Source: Alphaproteobacteria bacterium (GTDB lineage Bacteria > Pseudomonadota > Alphaproteobacteria > Rhizobiales > Xanthobacteraceae). From it: a stretch of DNA of 64,000 bases. The stretch spans positions 620,001 to 684,000 of the forward strand of contig JBBCGH010000001.1 in NCBI GenBank assembly GCA_037200445.1. Reading direction: 5' to 3'. Made by a program: the position numbers and the translations under genes. This document shows, piece after piece, positions 17,616 to 25,704 of this stretch. Within the stretch, counting starts at the first letter, position 1. The number at the start of each line of letters is the position of its first letter. The notes under the pieces were generated by a model, which was given only the letters and a program-made list of their open reading frames with translations, was not told the origin of the DNA and made no database searches.

Positions 17616-19006
17616 CAGCTTCCGGCCTTGGCGCGCAGCGTATGCCCGGCCGCCTTCAGCCGCGTGCGATCCTCGATCGGATGGTCGGCGGCGCTGCCCC
17701 AGTCGAGCGGCTCATCCTGCGCATAGCGCTTGCCGAGGCGCCAGGTGATCTCGGCCTTCATGAGCTCGGCCCCGAGATAGAACGCATGCGCGCCGTCGCG
17801 CTCGACGCCCAGCTTGTCGAACAACGCCAGCGCGTCCTGCCCGACATGATGACCGGCGCGGCTGTAGATATGGATCCCGTCCTCGGCGGTTTCGATGCGA
17901 AAATTGGCGTCGGTGACCTGCGCGGCGATCTCGGCAATCTCCTGCGGGCTGTTGGGAAACGGCTTCTTGTCGTGGACCTGCAGCAATGCGTTGCCGTAGT
18001 CCTGCGGCAGGCTTCCGTCCTCGCGCGCCGCGAACATGATGCGCCGTGCGGCGTCGTGCTCCTGGATGGTGCGGCGCGTATGCGGGGTCACTTGCACGAC
18101 AAGGAGATTGCGGATGAAAAGTTCGGAGCAGATGCCAAGCAGCATCGCGGTGACCCCGCTCGAATCCGCATCGGTGAGCTCGGTCAGGTTGCCCGTGCCC
18201 ATCAGGATCTCGGCCTCCGGCAGTCGCGCGCGCAACTCCGCATAGCGCGAGAGCGACGCCATGAGGCCGAAGTGGATCGGATCGATCACCGGGTCGAGGA
18301 TCCCCTTGATGCCACGGCACTCGGCCGCCTCGGCGGCGCGCAGGAGGGAGGCCATGTCGCCATGGGTGGCCGGGATCAACACCGGTACGGCGTCAGTATC
18401 CGCCGCGATGTCGAGCGTCTGCTCGGTGAGGCTGAGCAGGAAGTCCGCGCCGGCCTTTCCGCCGCGACGCAGCTCGTCGGCGTTCGCCGAATCGACGCTG
18501 ACCTTGAAGCCGCGCGCTTTCAGTTCGCGAACGCTGTCTTCCAGATGCGGAAACGGTGTATCGGGCAGGCAGCCGAGATCGATCACGTCGGCCCCAGCCT
18601 CGCGCATGGCGGTGGCGCGCGCGACAATCGCCTCCACGCTCAATGCCGAAGCGTCGACGATCTCCGCGAAGATGCGCATGTCGTGGCGCGTCAGGTCGAG
18701 CCCGCGCCCGCGCTTGCCGAAATAGGCAGGCAGGTCCTTCAGTTCGTCCGGGCCACGCTCGAACGGCACCCCGAACTCCGCGCTCAGCCGCCCGAGGTCC
18801 GCGCGGCAGCGCCCCGGCACGACCACGCGGTCTGCGTCGACCGGGCGCGGCAGCCGGCGCGCGATGATCGCTTCGGTCATCAGCGCTGCGACCTTGACCC
18901 CGATGTCCTCGATTTTCCAGGTAAAGCCGAGATTTGTCTCGCGCAGCACCTTTTCCAGCCGCGCATGCGCGAGATGGCCGGTGAGGAACAGGATGCGCTC
19001 AGCCAT
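17615..19006 (-). CDS. Dihydropteroate synthase-like protein (DUF6513 N-terminus) of H4MPT clusters
   Basis: A 463-residue two-domain protein. Residues 1-115 form a small N-terminal domain (ILFLTGHLAHARLEKVL) seen in methanogen and methylotroph homologues. Residues about 125-360 form a TIM barrel of the dihydropteroate synthase fold (AGADVIDLGCLP, KVSVDSANADEL, RGIKGILDPVID). Candidate role: joining a pterin to the ribofuranosylaminobenzene part of methanopterin, as distinct from the folate enzyme encoded at 36260. That role is inferred from pathway logic. ATG 19006 was preferred over a TTG at 19015. The gene overlaps the flavoprotein gene by eight bases. Confidence 0.82.
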   Translation of the reverse strand: MAERILFLTGHLAHARLEKVLRETNLGFTWKIEDIGVKVAALMTEAIIARRLPRPVDADRVVVPGRCRADLGRLSAEFGVPFERGPDELKDLPAYFGKRGRGLDLTRHDMRIFAEIVDASALSVEAIVARATAMREAGADVIDLGCLPDTPFPHLEDSVRELKARGFKVSVDSANADELRRGGKAGADFLLSLTEQTLDIAADTDAVPVLIPATHGDMASLLRAAEAAECRGIKGILDPVIDPIHFGLMASLSRYAELRARLPEAEILMGTGNLTELTDADSSGVTAMLLGICSELFIRNLLVVQVTPHTRRTIQEHDAARRIMFAAREDGSLPQDYGNALLQVHDKKPFPNSPQEIAEIAAQVTDANFRIETAEDGIHIYSRAGHHVGQDALALFDKLGVERDGAHAFYLGAELMKAEITWRLGKRYAQDEPLDWGSAADHPIEDRTRLKAAGHTLRAKAGS

Positions 19007-19550
19007 GGGCGGCAAGTTCTTCTGCGCGCTGCGCCAGCGCGGCGCGCAGCTGCTCCAGCGTCTCGACCACCCGCGTGTCGGCGAAGGACTTCAGCCGCTC
19101 GGTATTCTCCAGATCGATGCGGCGCGGATAGACCTTCACCATCCCCTTCGGCGCCTCGGTGTCGAGCTCGGGGGCTGTATCGCATGCAAATACGATCGCC
19201 GGCACACGGCATTTCCCGGCTTGCGCGAACACGTTGGTCACCAGCGTATCGGAAATGCCGAACACGCATTTGGCGACTGTGTTAGAGGTCGCGGGACCGA
19301 CCACCAGCGTATGATAGGTGCCGTAGTAAAATGCACCGACCGGCACCGCGCTCGCGGTCTTGTCTTCGAAAAGGCGTGCGGACTTCGGCAGCTTCAGCTC
19401 CTGCCGGTACATGCGCACGACCTCGGCCGCCGCCTTGCTGACGAACAGGTCGATATCGTCGAGCGCGGCGATCATGCCGAGGCATTCCTTGAAGAAGTGC
19501 CCCGACCCAGTGAGCGCCCAGCCCCAGCGCGGCGTCCTGACCTTGGCCAT
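18999..19550 (-). CDS. Flavoprotein, AfpA/dihydromethanopterin-reductase-like
   Basis: A 183-residue single-domain flavoprotein of the HFCD/archaeoflavoprotein type. Features include the N-terminal WGWALTGSGHFFKECLGMI phosphate-binding stretch, a central VVGPATSNTVAKCVFGISDTL segment and FACDTAP. Such proteins are proposed to reduce dihydromethanopterin to H4MPT (DmrB/DmrX type). The start at 19550 overlaps the preceding kinase stop; the frame continues upstream but without flavoprotein sequence. Operon context with methanopterin and methylofuran genes supports the role; the donor is unknown. Confidence 0.78.
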   Translation of the reverse strand: MAKVRTPRWGWALTGSGHFFKECLGMIAALDDIDLFVSKAAAEVVRMYRQELKLPKSARLFEDKTASAVPVGAFYYGTYHTLVVGPATSNTVAKCVFGISDTLVTNVFAQAGKCRVPAIVFACDTAPELDTEAPKGMVKVYPRRIDLENTERLKSFADTRVVETLEQLRAALAQRAEELAAHG

Positions 19551-20131
19551 CACACCGGCTCTTCGGCGCGTGCGAGCCTGGCGTAGTCGTCCGCGCCGAG
19601 CACGACGAGCGGCACGCCGCTGCGTGCGAGAAATCCCGGAAACGCGGGATCGACGATGCCGCGTGCGGCGAGCTCTGGCGCGCGAAGTGCCGACGCCGCG
19701 TGCTTGACCAGAACAATCCGGCTGGCGCCGAGCGCCCCGGCAAGCCAGGCCGCAAGACTGTCGGAGGTTACATCCCACGACCATGGGATATCCTGCGCGG
19801 TGAGTGCCATATGCGTCGGCAGCCAGACCGGCACCCGGCGCTTGGCAATCGCATTGTCGATTTCGGCGAGGGAATTCGCAAGCGCGAGCCGTGCATCGAG
19901 GCTCGCGAGCGCGCAGCCGAATTGCTCCATCGCCAGGAGGGCCATGCGGTGCGCCGCATCGTCATCGAAGCCGATACGCGGCTGCGCGTCGCGCACCGCA
20001 TCGGCGAACGGGCCACCGCCCGGCACCAGCACGATGCTGCCGGCATGGCTTGCGATTGCATCCAGCCAGGCGCGGAGCTGTGGCGCGAACGCGTGGCTGC
20101 CGCCGAGCTTGACAATGGTGAGCGCGCCCAT
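19550..20131 (-). CDS. Amino acid kinase family protein, MfnE-like
   Basis: A 193-residue protein with the amino-acid-kinase fold: VKLGGSHAF at the N-terminus and LVPGGGPFADAVRDAQ around residue 38. In methanofuran biosynthesis MfnE, of this fold, phosphorylates 5-(aminomethyl)furan-3-methyl phosphate to the diphosphate. The gene abuts the MfnB-FolB gene with no spacer, so the next step of the furan branch is encoded by its direct neighbour. Assignment to MfnE rests on fold plus context. Confidence 0.75.
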   Translation of the reverse strand: MGALTIVKLGGSHAFAPQLRAWLDAIASHAGSIVLVPGGGPFADAVRDAQPRIGFDDDAAHRMALLAMEQFGCALASLDARLALANSLAEIDNAIAKRRVPVWLPTHMALTAQDIPWSWDVTSDSLAAWLAGALGASRIVLVKHAASALRAPELAARGIVDPAFPGFLARSGVPLVVLGADDYARLARAEEPV

Positions 20132-21316
20132 TCACGTCGCCTTCGGGTCGCTCTCCGCCGCCGCGACCGGAAACAGGTGATGCACCTTGGCGGCCTCGGC
20201 CGGGCGTTCGCGCACGATCTCGACGCCGACCGCGCCGGGACCGACGTCGAGTTTCTCGACGCGCACCGTCGCGCTCGCGACGCGGGGATGCGTCAGCACG
20301 ACAGCGGCAATCCGTTCGGCAAGCATCTCGACCAGCGCGATGTGCTCTTGCGCTACGATCATGCGGATCGAGTCGGTGATGACGTCGTAGGAGAACACAT
20401 CGCGCATATCCTCGGGTGCATGGCTTGCGTGCCGAACCTTGACGTCGACGTTCAAACGCACGTTCTGCGGCTTGTCGCGCTCACGCGCGTAGGTGCCGAT
20501 GCGCACGGGCAGCACGAAGTCGTGCACGAACACCCGGTCGGTATTGTCGTCCCGGTGCGGATCGACCGAATAGCCGCGCGCCGCGAGCAGCCGGTAATCG
20601 ATTTTCGCCGGCGCGGATTTGTCGCGCGTCATGCGGCGCACATCGATCGGAATGAGGCCGCGGATCTCGTCGATCGCGGCCGTATCGAGCGAGCCCGTCC
20701 GATCGCCATCGGCGCATAGCGCGCCACGAAAGCCGAGGATGTCGGGCGCGAGCAGCAAAAGGCGCGGCACATCCGGAGCCTCAAGCGACCCGGCGAGCCC
20801 CGCCAGCAGGCCTTTGGCGCGCGCGGTGTCGATGAAGTCCCCGAGCTCGGGAATGCTCTTGTGAGCGAGCAGCCCGCCACTCCCCTTGCGCGCCGTGTCC
20901 AGCATCACGGCGGCAAATCCGCTCTCGGCCATCACGGGGATCAGCGCCTGGTCGGCATCCGCATCGGCGAACAACACGCCGACAAGCTTCGTGCGGCGCG
21001 CGACCGCCGACAGCGCGCGGACGCAGTCCGGCCGGCGTGCGCCGGGAAACAGTCCGACCTTGACATAGTCGGCACCCGCGTCCGCCATCGCGCTCGCGGC
21101 GGCGAGCAGCGCGTTGGGCTCCATCGGCACCTCGCCGCTCACCGCACTGACCGGCTGGCGTCCCTTCACGGCCGCAACCGTGGCGCGCACAGTCTCGGGC
21201 GGGACGGCGCCGAACGCGCCTTTCGACGTGTCCTTCAGGTCGATGATGTCAGCGCCATGCGCGAGCGCGACCTCGGCCTCCTGCGGCCCGGTGACGCTCG
21301 CGAGCATCAGGGTCAT
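20132..21316 (-). CDS. Fusion of (5-formylfuran-3-yl)methyl phosphate synthase (MfnB) and a dihydroneopterin-aldolase-like (FolB) domain
   Basis: A 394-residue two-domain protein. Residues 1 to about 240 form an MfnB (DUF556) TIM barrel that condenses two glyceraldehyde-3-phosphates into the furan precursor. The lysine motifs IIDLKDTSKGAFGA (Lys28) and DYVKVGLFPG are present, as is the MLDTARKGSGGLL loop. Residues about 280-385 form a FolB/tunnelling fold (HDFVLPVRIGTYARER, then SYDVITDSIRMIV and HIALVEMLAERIA) of the 7,8-dihydroneopterin aldolase type. The fusion links the furan branch with the pterin branch. ATG 21316 overlaps the stop of the upstream gene by four bases. The frame is unbroken across the junction, so the fusion is real in this sequence. 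Confidence 0.85.
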   Translation of the reverse strand: MTLMLASVTGPQEAEVALAHGADIIDLKDTSKGAFGAVPPETVRATVAAVKGRQPVSAVSGEVPMEPNALLAAASAMADAGADYVKVGLFPGARRPDCVRALSAVARRTKLVGVLFADADADQALIPVMAESGFAAVMLDTARKGSGGLLAHKSIPELGDFIDTARAKGLLAGLAGSLEAPDVPRLLLLAPDILGFRGALCADGDRTGSLDTAAIDEIRGLIPIDVRRMTRDKSAPAKIDYRLLAARGYSVDPHRDDNTDRVFVHDFVLPVRIGTYARERDKPQNVRLNVDVKVRHASHAPEDMRDVFSYDVITDSIRMIVAQEHIALVEMLAERIAAVVLTHPRVASATVRVEKLDVGPGAVGVEIVRERPAEAAKVHHLFPVAAAESDPKAT

Positions 21317-21822
21317 TGCGGCACTCCGCGTTCGGGATCGAGCAGCTGGTAACGCACCAGCCAATCCACCGCACGGGTCCACGATTCATCCGTGTTGCCG
21401 CGCATGCTGGCATTCGCCACCGCGACGTTGCGCCCTGTCTTCGCATCACGCACGAAGATCGTCATTCTCAGGATCAGGTTCGAAATCTTGAACACCTCGG
21501 CCGTCACCGCGAGATCGGCACCCAGCCGCTGGGCAAGCGTCACGTCACATCCGCCGCAAGCCTGCAAGTTGCTTCCGCGCGCCTCCCTGGCGACCGGCGT
21601 GATATCGATCACGGAGAACCGGCCGGATTCGGCAAGCCGTTTGCGCAGCCGCTCGGTCACCAGCGCAAGCCGCGCCTGATGTTCCGCGTCGTGCGGCGCA
21701 AGCTGGTCGACCCGGCTGGTGTCGGTCAGCTCGAAATCGAAAATCGCCGCCGATTGTTCCCGCGCATTTGCCACGGAACACGACAGGAGAATGCCAGTCA
21801 GGATCGCTGCTGCACCGCGCAT
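21313..21822 (-). CDS. DUF2380/DUF3280 family secreted protein
   Basis: A 169-residue exported protein with a signal peptide (MRGAAAILTGILLSCSVANA). The mature part reads AAIFDFELTDTSR, then RLGADLAVTAEVFKISNLIL, the pattern of DUF2380/DUF3280 proteins often found beside methylotrophy and PQQ genes. A CGGC motif near residue 95 could form a disulfide. Function is unknown. It is the first gene of the minus-strand cofactor operon and overlaps the MfnB-FolB gene by four bases. Confidence 0.75.
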   Translation of the reverse strand: MRGAAAILTGILLSCSVANAREQSAAIFDFELTDTSRVDQLAPHDAEHQARLALVTERLRKRLAESGRFSVIDITPVAREARGSNLQACGGCDVTLAQRLGADLAVTAEVFKISNLILRMTIFVRDAKTGRNVAVANASMRGNTDESWTRAVDWLVRYQLLDPERGVPQ

Positions 21823-21885
21823 ATCGGCGCCTCGCTGTTCGGTCCGCCCTGCGCGGAATGCCGCGCGTCCCGGTGCCACAAGACT

Positions 21886-21901
21886 ATGACAGAATGGTCA
21901 T
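21886..21901. promoter_or_regulatory. Palindrome ATGAC-N6-GTCAT in a divergent intergenic region
   Basis: A perfect 5-bp inverted repeat with a 6-base spacer lies between the divergent starts at 21822 and 21970. A TATTAT box at 21923-21928 could be a -10 element for the plus-strand operon; no good -35 is visible. It could be an operator for a dimeric regulator, but arms this short can arise by chance. Confidence 0.25.
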
Positions 21902-21969
21902 GATTCAAACCGGAAATCCAAGTATTATAGGGAGTTAGCCGGGGAGGGCGTCCGGCGGGAGGATGCGCT

Positions 21970-23148
21970 TTGGTTCACTGGTTTGCGATCGCTGCTGCAT
22001 GGCTTGTACTCGTCGGTCCCGCTTTCGCGGCTGACCCGGTCGAGATCAAGATCGGGTACCTGCGCACGCCTGAAGCCAAGACTGCGATTTCCCTTCTTGA
22101 CGTGCCGCCCGCCGACGACGGCGTCGCCGGCGCCAAGCTGGCGATCGCCGACAACAACACCACCGGCCGCTTTTTGAAGCAGACGTTCGTTCTGGAAGAG
22201 GTGCGGCTGAAGGAGGCTGACGATCCGGCGGCTGCGGCCGCAGCGCTTGCCGAACGCGGCGTGACCGCCGTGATCGCAGACCTTCCGCCCGATGCGTTGC
22301 TGAAGGCGGCCGACGCCGGCCGCGACCTCCTGTTCTTCAACGCGGGCGCGCCCGACGATCGGCTGCGCGAGGAGGATTGCCGCGCCAACGTGATCCACAC
22401 CGCGCCGACCCGCTCCATGCTGGCCGACGGGCTCGCGCAGTATCTCGTCTGGAAGAAATGGCGGCGCTGGCTGCTTGTCACCGGCTCGCATCCGAAGGAC
22501 AAATTGTTTGCGGACGCGATCAAGCGCGCCGCGAAACGGTTTGGTGCGAAGATCGTGCAGGAACGTACCTTCGAGGACACGGGCGGCGCGCGCCGCACCG
22601 ACAGCGGCATCGCGCAAATCCAGCGCCAGATTCCGATGTTCACGCAATCGACACCCGATTACGACGTGCTGGTTGCGGCGGATGAGAGCGACGTGTTCGC
22701 GCCTTACCTTCCTTACCGGACCTGGGAGGCACGCCCGGTCGCCGGCTCGGCGGGGCTTACTCCGAAAAGCTGGGACCCGGCGCACGACCAGTGGGGCGCG
22801 AACCAGCTGCAAAACCGGTTTGTCGCGATGTTCTCGCGCCGCATGACCGAGCGCGACGGCAACGCCTGGGCGGCCGCGCGTATGATCGGCGAAGCGGCCT
22901 CGCGCGGTCATGCCAAAGACCCCAAGGCGATGCTTACTTTCTTCAGGAGCGGTGACTTCTCGCTCGCCGCCTTCAAGGGGCAGCGGCTCACGCTGCGCGA
23001 TTGGAACCAGCAGCTGCGACAGCCCATTCTTCTCGCCGACGGGCGGGTCGTCGTGTCGGTCTCGCCGCAAGAGGGTTTCCTGCATCAGGTGTCCGAGCTT
23101 GATACGCTCGGCTACGACCGCCCCGAAACCAGGTGCCGCCTCAAATGA
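21970..23148 (+). CDS. Periplasmic substrate-binding protein of a PQQ-linked ABC system (Lut/Ped-like)
   Basis: A 392-residue exported protein (signal peptide ends near FAADP) of the periplasmic-binding-protein type I fold, like branched-chain amino-acid binders but of the subgroup tied to PQQ-dependent alcohol dehydrogenases. The TTG start at 21970 is supported by GGGAGG seven bases upstream and by the signal peptide beginning there. It is the first of five overlapping plus-strand genes. Related clusters (lut in Methylobacterium/Methylorubrum, ped in Pseudomonas putida) are reported to take part in lanthanide uptake, which fits the xoxF gene beside it. The ligand is inferred. Confidence 0.82.
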   Translation: MVHWFAIAAAWLVLVGPAFAADPVEIKIGYLRTPEAKTAISLLDVPPADDGVAGAKLAIADNNTTGRFLKQTFVLEEVRLKEADDPAAAAAALAERGVTAVIADLPPDALLKAADAGRDLLFFNAGAPDDRLREEDCRANVIHTAPTRSMLADGLAQYLVWKKWRRWLLVTGSHPKDKLFADAIKRAAKRFGAKIVQERTFEDTGGARRTDSGIAQIQRQIPMFTQSTPDYDVLVAADESDVFAPYLPYRTWEARPVAGSAGLTPKSWDPAHDQWGANQLQNRFVAMFSRRMTERDGNAWAAARMIGEAASRGHAKDPKAMLTFFRSGDFSLAAFKGQRLTLRDWNQQLRQPILLADGRVVVSVSPQEGFLHQVSELDTLGYDRPETRCRLK

Positions 23149-24125
23149 TCGACACCGTGCTCGTTCGACTGCTGTTCGGTCTCGGCCTGACCATGCTCTC
23201 GAGCGGGCAGGGGAACGCCTACCTCGCCTACATCTCGAACGAGAAGAGCAACACGGTTTCGGTGATCGACACCGCCAAGTGGGAGGTCATCCACACCATC
23301 AAGGTGGGTCAGCGTCCGCGCGGGATCGAGTTCACCAAGGACCAGAAATACGTGATGGTCGCGGTCGGCGACGACGACACCATCCAGATGATCGACACCA
23401 GGACCAACCAGGTGGCCGACACGCTGCCATCCGGGCCGGATCCCGAGCTGTTCGTGCAGGACCATGCCGGCAAGATCCTCTATGTCGCGAACGAGAACGA
23501 CAACACCGTCACGATCATCGATATCGAGCGCCGGGCCCGGCTCGGCGAAGTCCCGGTCGGCGTCGAGCCCGAGGGCATGGGCATGAGCCCGGACGGGAAG
23601 ATTCTGGTCAACACGTCGGAAACGACGAACATGGCCCATTTCATCGACACGGGCAGCCGCGAGATCGTTGCCAACGTGCTGGTCGATTCACGTCCGCGCT
23701 ATGCCGAGTTCAAGCAGGATGGATCGGAGCTGTGGGTCTCGGCCGAGATCGGCGGGACTGTGAGCATCATCGATCCGGCAAAACGCGAAGTGACGAAGAA
23801 GATCACGTTCGAGATTCCGGGGCTGCGCCGCGAGGCGATTCAGCCGGTCGGCGTGAACATCACCAAGGACGGCAAGACCGCCTTCGTGGCGCTTGGGCCC
23901 GCGAACCGGATCGCGGTGGTCGATGCCACGACCCATCAGGTGACCAAGTATCTTTTGGTCGGCCAGCGCGTCTGGCACATGGCGTTCACTCCGGACGAGA
24001 AATATTTGCTCTGCACGAACGGCGTATCGAACGACGTGTCGGTCATCGATGTTGCCGCGCTGCGGGTGATCAAGACGATCCAGGTCGGCGAACTGCCCTG
24101 GGGCGTCACGGTCTCGCGGGAATGA
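23145..24125 (+). CDS. YVTN-type beta-propeller protein of the PQQ-linked ABC cluster
   Basis: A 326-residue exported seven-bladed propeller. Repeats of the type KSNTVSVIDTAKWEV, DDTIQMIDTRTNQV and DNTVTIIDIERRA recur about every 42 residues. It starts at ATG 23145 overlapping the stop of the binding-protein gene. The family (PQQ-dependent catabolism-associated beta-propeller) occurs with PQQ alcohol dehydrogenases and their ABC system. It may scaffold or bind a ligand in the periplasm; no enzymatic residues are evident. Confidence 0.85.
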   Translation: MIDTVLVRLLFGLGLTMLSSGQGNAYLAYISNEKSNTVSVIDTAKWEVIHTIKVGQRPRGIEFTKDQKYVMVAVGDDDTIQMIDTRTNQVADTLPSGPDPELFVQDHAGKILYVANENDNTVTIIDIERRARLGEVPVGVEPEGMGMSPDGKILVNTSETTNMAHFIDTGSREIVANVLVDSRPRYAEFKQDGSELWVSAEIGGTVSIIDPAKREVTKKITFEIPGLRREAIQPVGVNITKDGKTAFVALGPANRIAVVDATTHQVTKYLLVGQRVWHMAFTPDEKYLLCTNGVSNDVSVIDVAALRVIKTIQVGELPWGVTVSRE

Positions 24126-24871
24126 GCATGTCGGCGCTTGCGGTCGAAGGCGTCAGCCACTTCTACGGCCCGCGCAAGGCGCTCGACGGTGTGTCGTTCA
24201 CGATCGCGCCCGCGCGCTTCGTCGCGTTGCTCGGCCTCAACGGCGCCGGCAAGAGCACGCTGTTTTCGCTAATCACGCGGCTTTATGCGGTGCGCGCCGG
24301 GCGCATTCGCATCTTCGGTCATGATGTGACCCGCGACCCGGGCGCGGCGCTGCGGCTGCTGGGCGTCGTGTTCCAGCCGCGCACGCTCGACCTCGACCTC
24401 TCGGTCGCGCAGAACCTCACCTATCACGCGGCGCTGCACGGGATCGGCAATCGCGATGCGAGGAGACGCGCCGCGGAGGTGCTGGCGCAGATCGCGCTCG
24501 CCGACCGCGCCAAGGACAAGGTGCGCGACCTCTCGGGCGGGCAGATGCGCCGCCTCGAGATCGCGCGCGCTCTGCTGCACCGGCCGCGTCTCCTGATCCT
24601 CGACGAGGCAACCGTCGGCCTCGACATCAAGGCGCGCGCCGACATCCTGGCGCATGTGCGCATGCTGGTGAGGCAGCAGGGTGTCACGGTGGTGTGGGCG
24701 ACACACCTGGTTGACGAGGTCGCCCAGGACGACGACCTGATCGTGCTGCATCGCGGCCAAATGCTTGCGCACGGCGCAGTCGCGGACATCGTCGCGCAAA
24801 ACGGCGGCGAAGGAGTCGCGGCGGCATTCACGCGCCTGACCGGTGCGGCGGACGAGAGCGAGGCCGCATGA
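24122..24871 (+). CDS. ABC transporter ATP-binding protein, PQQ-linked (Lut/Ped-like)
   Basis: A 249-residue ATPase with a complete nucleotide-binding set: Walker A GLNGAGKST, Q-loop VFQPRTLDLDLS, signature LSGGQMRRLEIARAL, Walker B LLILDEATVGLD, and switch His in VVWATHLVDE. It pairs with the ABC-2-type permease that overlaps its 3' end. ATG 24122 overlaps the propeller gene stop. The complex probably belongs to the xoxF-linked uptake system. Confidence 0.9.
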   Translation: MSMSALAVEGVSHFYGPRKALDGVSFTIAPARFVALLGLNGAGKSTLFSLITRLYAVRAGRIRIFGHDVTRDPGAALRLLGVVFQPRTLDLDLSVAQNLTYHAALHGIGNRDARRRAAEVLAQIALADRAKDKVRDLSGGQMRRLEIARALLHRPRLLILDEATVGLDIKARADILAHVRMLVRQQGVTVVWATHLVDEVAQDDDLIVLHRGQMLAHGAVADIVAQNGGEGVAAAFTRLTGAADESEAA

Positions 24872-25704
24872 GCGCCGAGGCCCTCACGCCGCCCGGCTTC
24901 TCGGCCGCGCAATACGCGATCTGCCTGAAGGGAATCGTGTGGCGCGAAGGGCTGCGCTTCCTGCATCAGCGCGAGCGCTTCATCTCCGCGCTGGTGCGGC
25001 CGCTGGTGTGGCTGTTCATCTTCGCGGCCGGGTTCCGGCAGGTGCTCGGAATTTCCATCATTCCGCCCTACGAGACCTACATCCCCTACGAGGTCTACAT
25101 CACGCCCGGCCTGATGGCGATGATCCAGCTGTTCAACGGCATGCAGTCCTCGCTCTCGATGGTCTATGACCGCGAGATGGGTAACATGCGCACGCTGCTG
25201 GTGAGCCCGCTGCCGCGCTGGTACCTGCTCTCGTGCAAGCTCGTCGCCGGCACCGCCGTGTCGCTGCTGCAGGTCTATGCATTCCTCGCCATCGCATATT
25301 TCTGGGAGATCGAGCCGCCGCCGATCGGATACCTGACGGTGCTGCCCGTGCTGATCCTGTCGGGCCTGATGCTCGGCGCGCTCGGCATGCTGATATCTTC
25401 GATGGTCAAGCAGCTTGAGAATTTCGCCGGCGTCATGAACTTCGTGATCTTTCCGATGTTCTTTGCATCCTCGGCGCTCTATCCGCTGTGGCGCGTGCAG
25501 GAGGCGAGCCCACTCCTCTATCATGTGTGCCTGTTCAACCCCTTCACGCACGCGGTCGAGCTGATCCGTTTTGCGCTCTATGGGAAACTGAATCTGCTCT
25601 CGCTCGCGGTGGTGTGCGGCTGCACGGCGGTGTTCATGATTGGCGCCATTCTCGCGTATGATCCAGCGCGTGGCCTGCTCGCGCGGCGTGGAGGCGAGGC
25701 ATGA
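24868..25704 (+). CDS. ABC-2 type permease, PQQ-linked (Lut/Ped-like)
   Basis: A 278-residue membrane protein with about six hydrophobic segments in the ABC-2 arrangement. The conserved amphipathic region is MVYDREMGNMRTLLVSPLP, and the late loop reads NPFTHAVELIRFALYG. ABC-2 permeases usually export, which is odd for an uptake system and leaves direction open. It overlaps both neighbours by four bases. Confidence 0.88.
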   Translation: MSAEALTPPGFSAAQYAICLKGIVWREGLRFLHQRERFISALVRPLVWLFIFAAGFRQVLGISIIPPYETYIPYEVYITPGLMAMIQLFNGMQSSLSMVYDREMGNMRTLLVSPLPRWYLLSCKLVAGTAVSLLQVYAFLAIAYFWEIEPPPIGYLTVLPVLILSGLMLGALGMLISSMVKQLENFAGVMNFVIFPMFFASSALYPLWRVQEASPLLYHVCLFNPFTHAVELIRFALYGKLNLLSLAVVCGCTAVFMIGAILAYDPARGLLARRGGEA

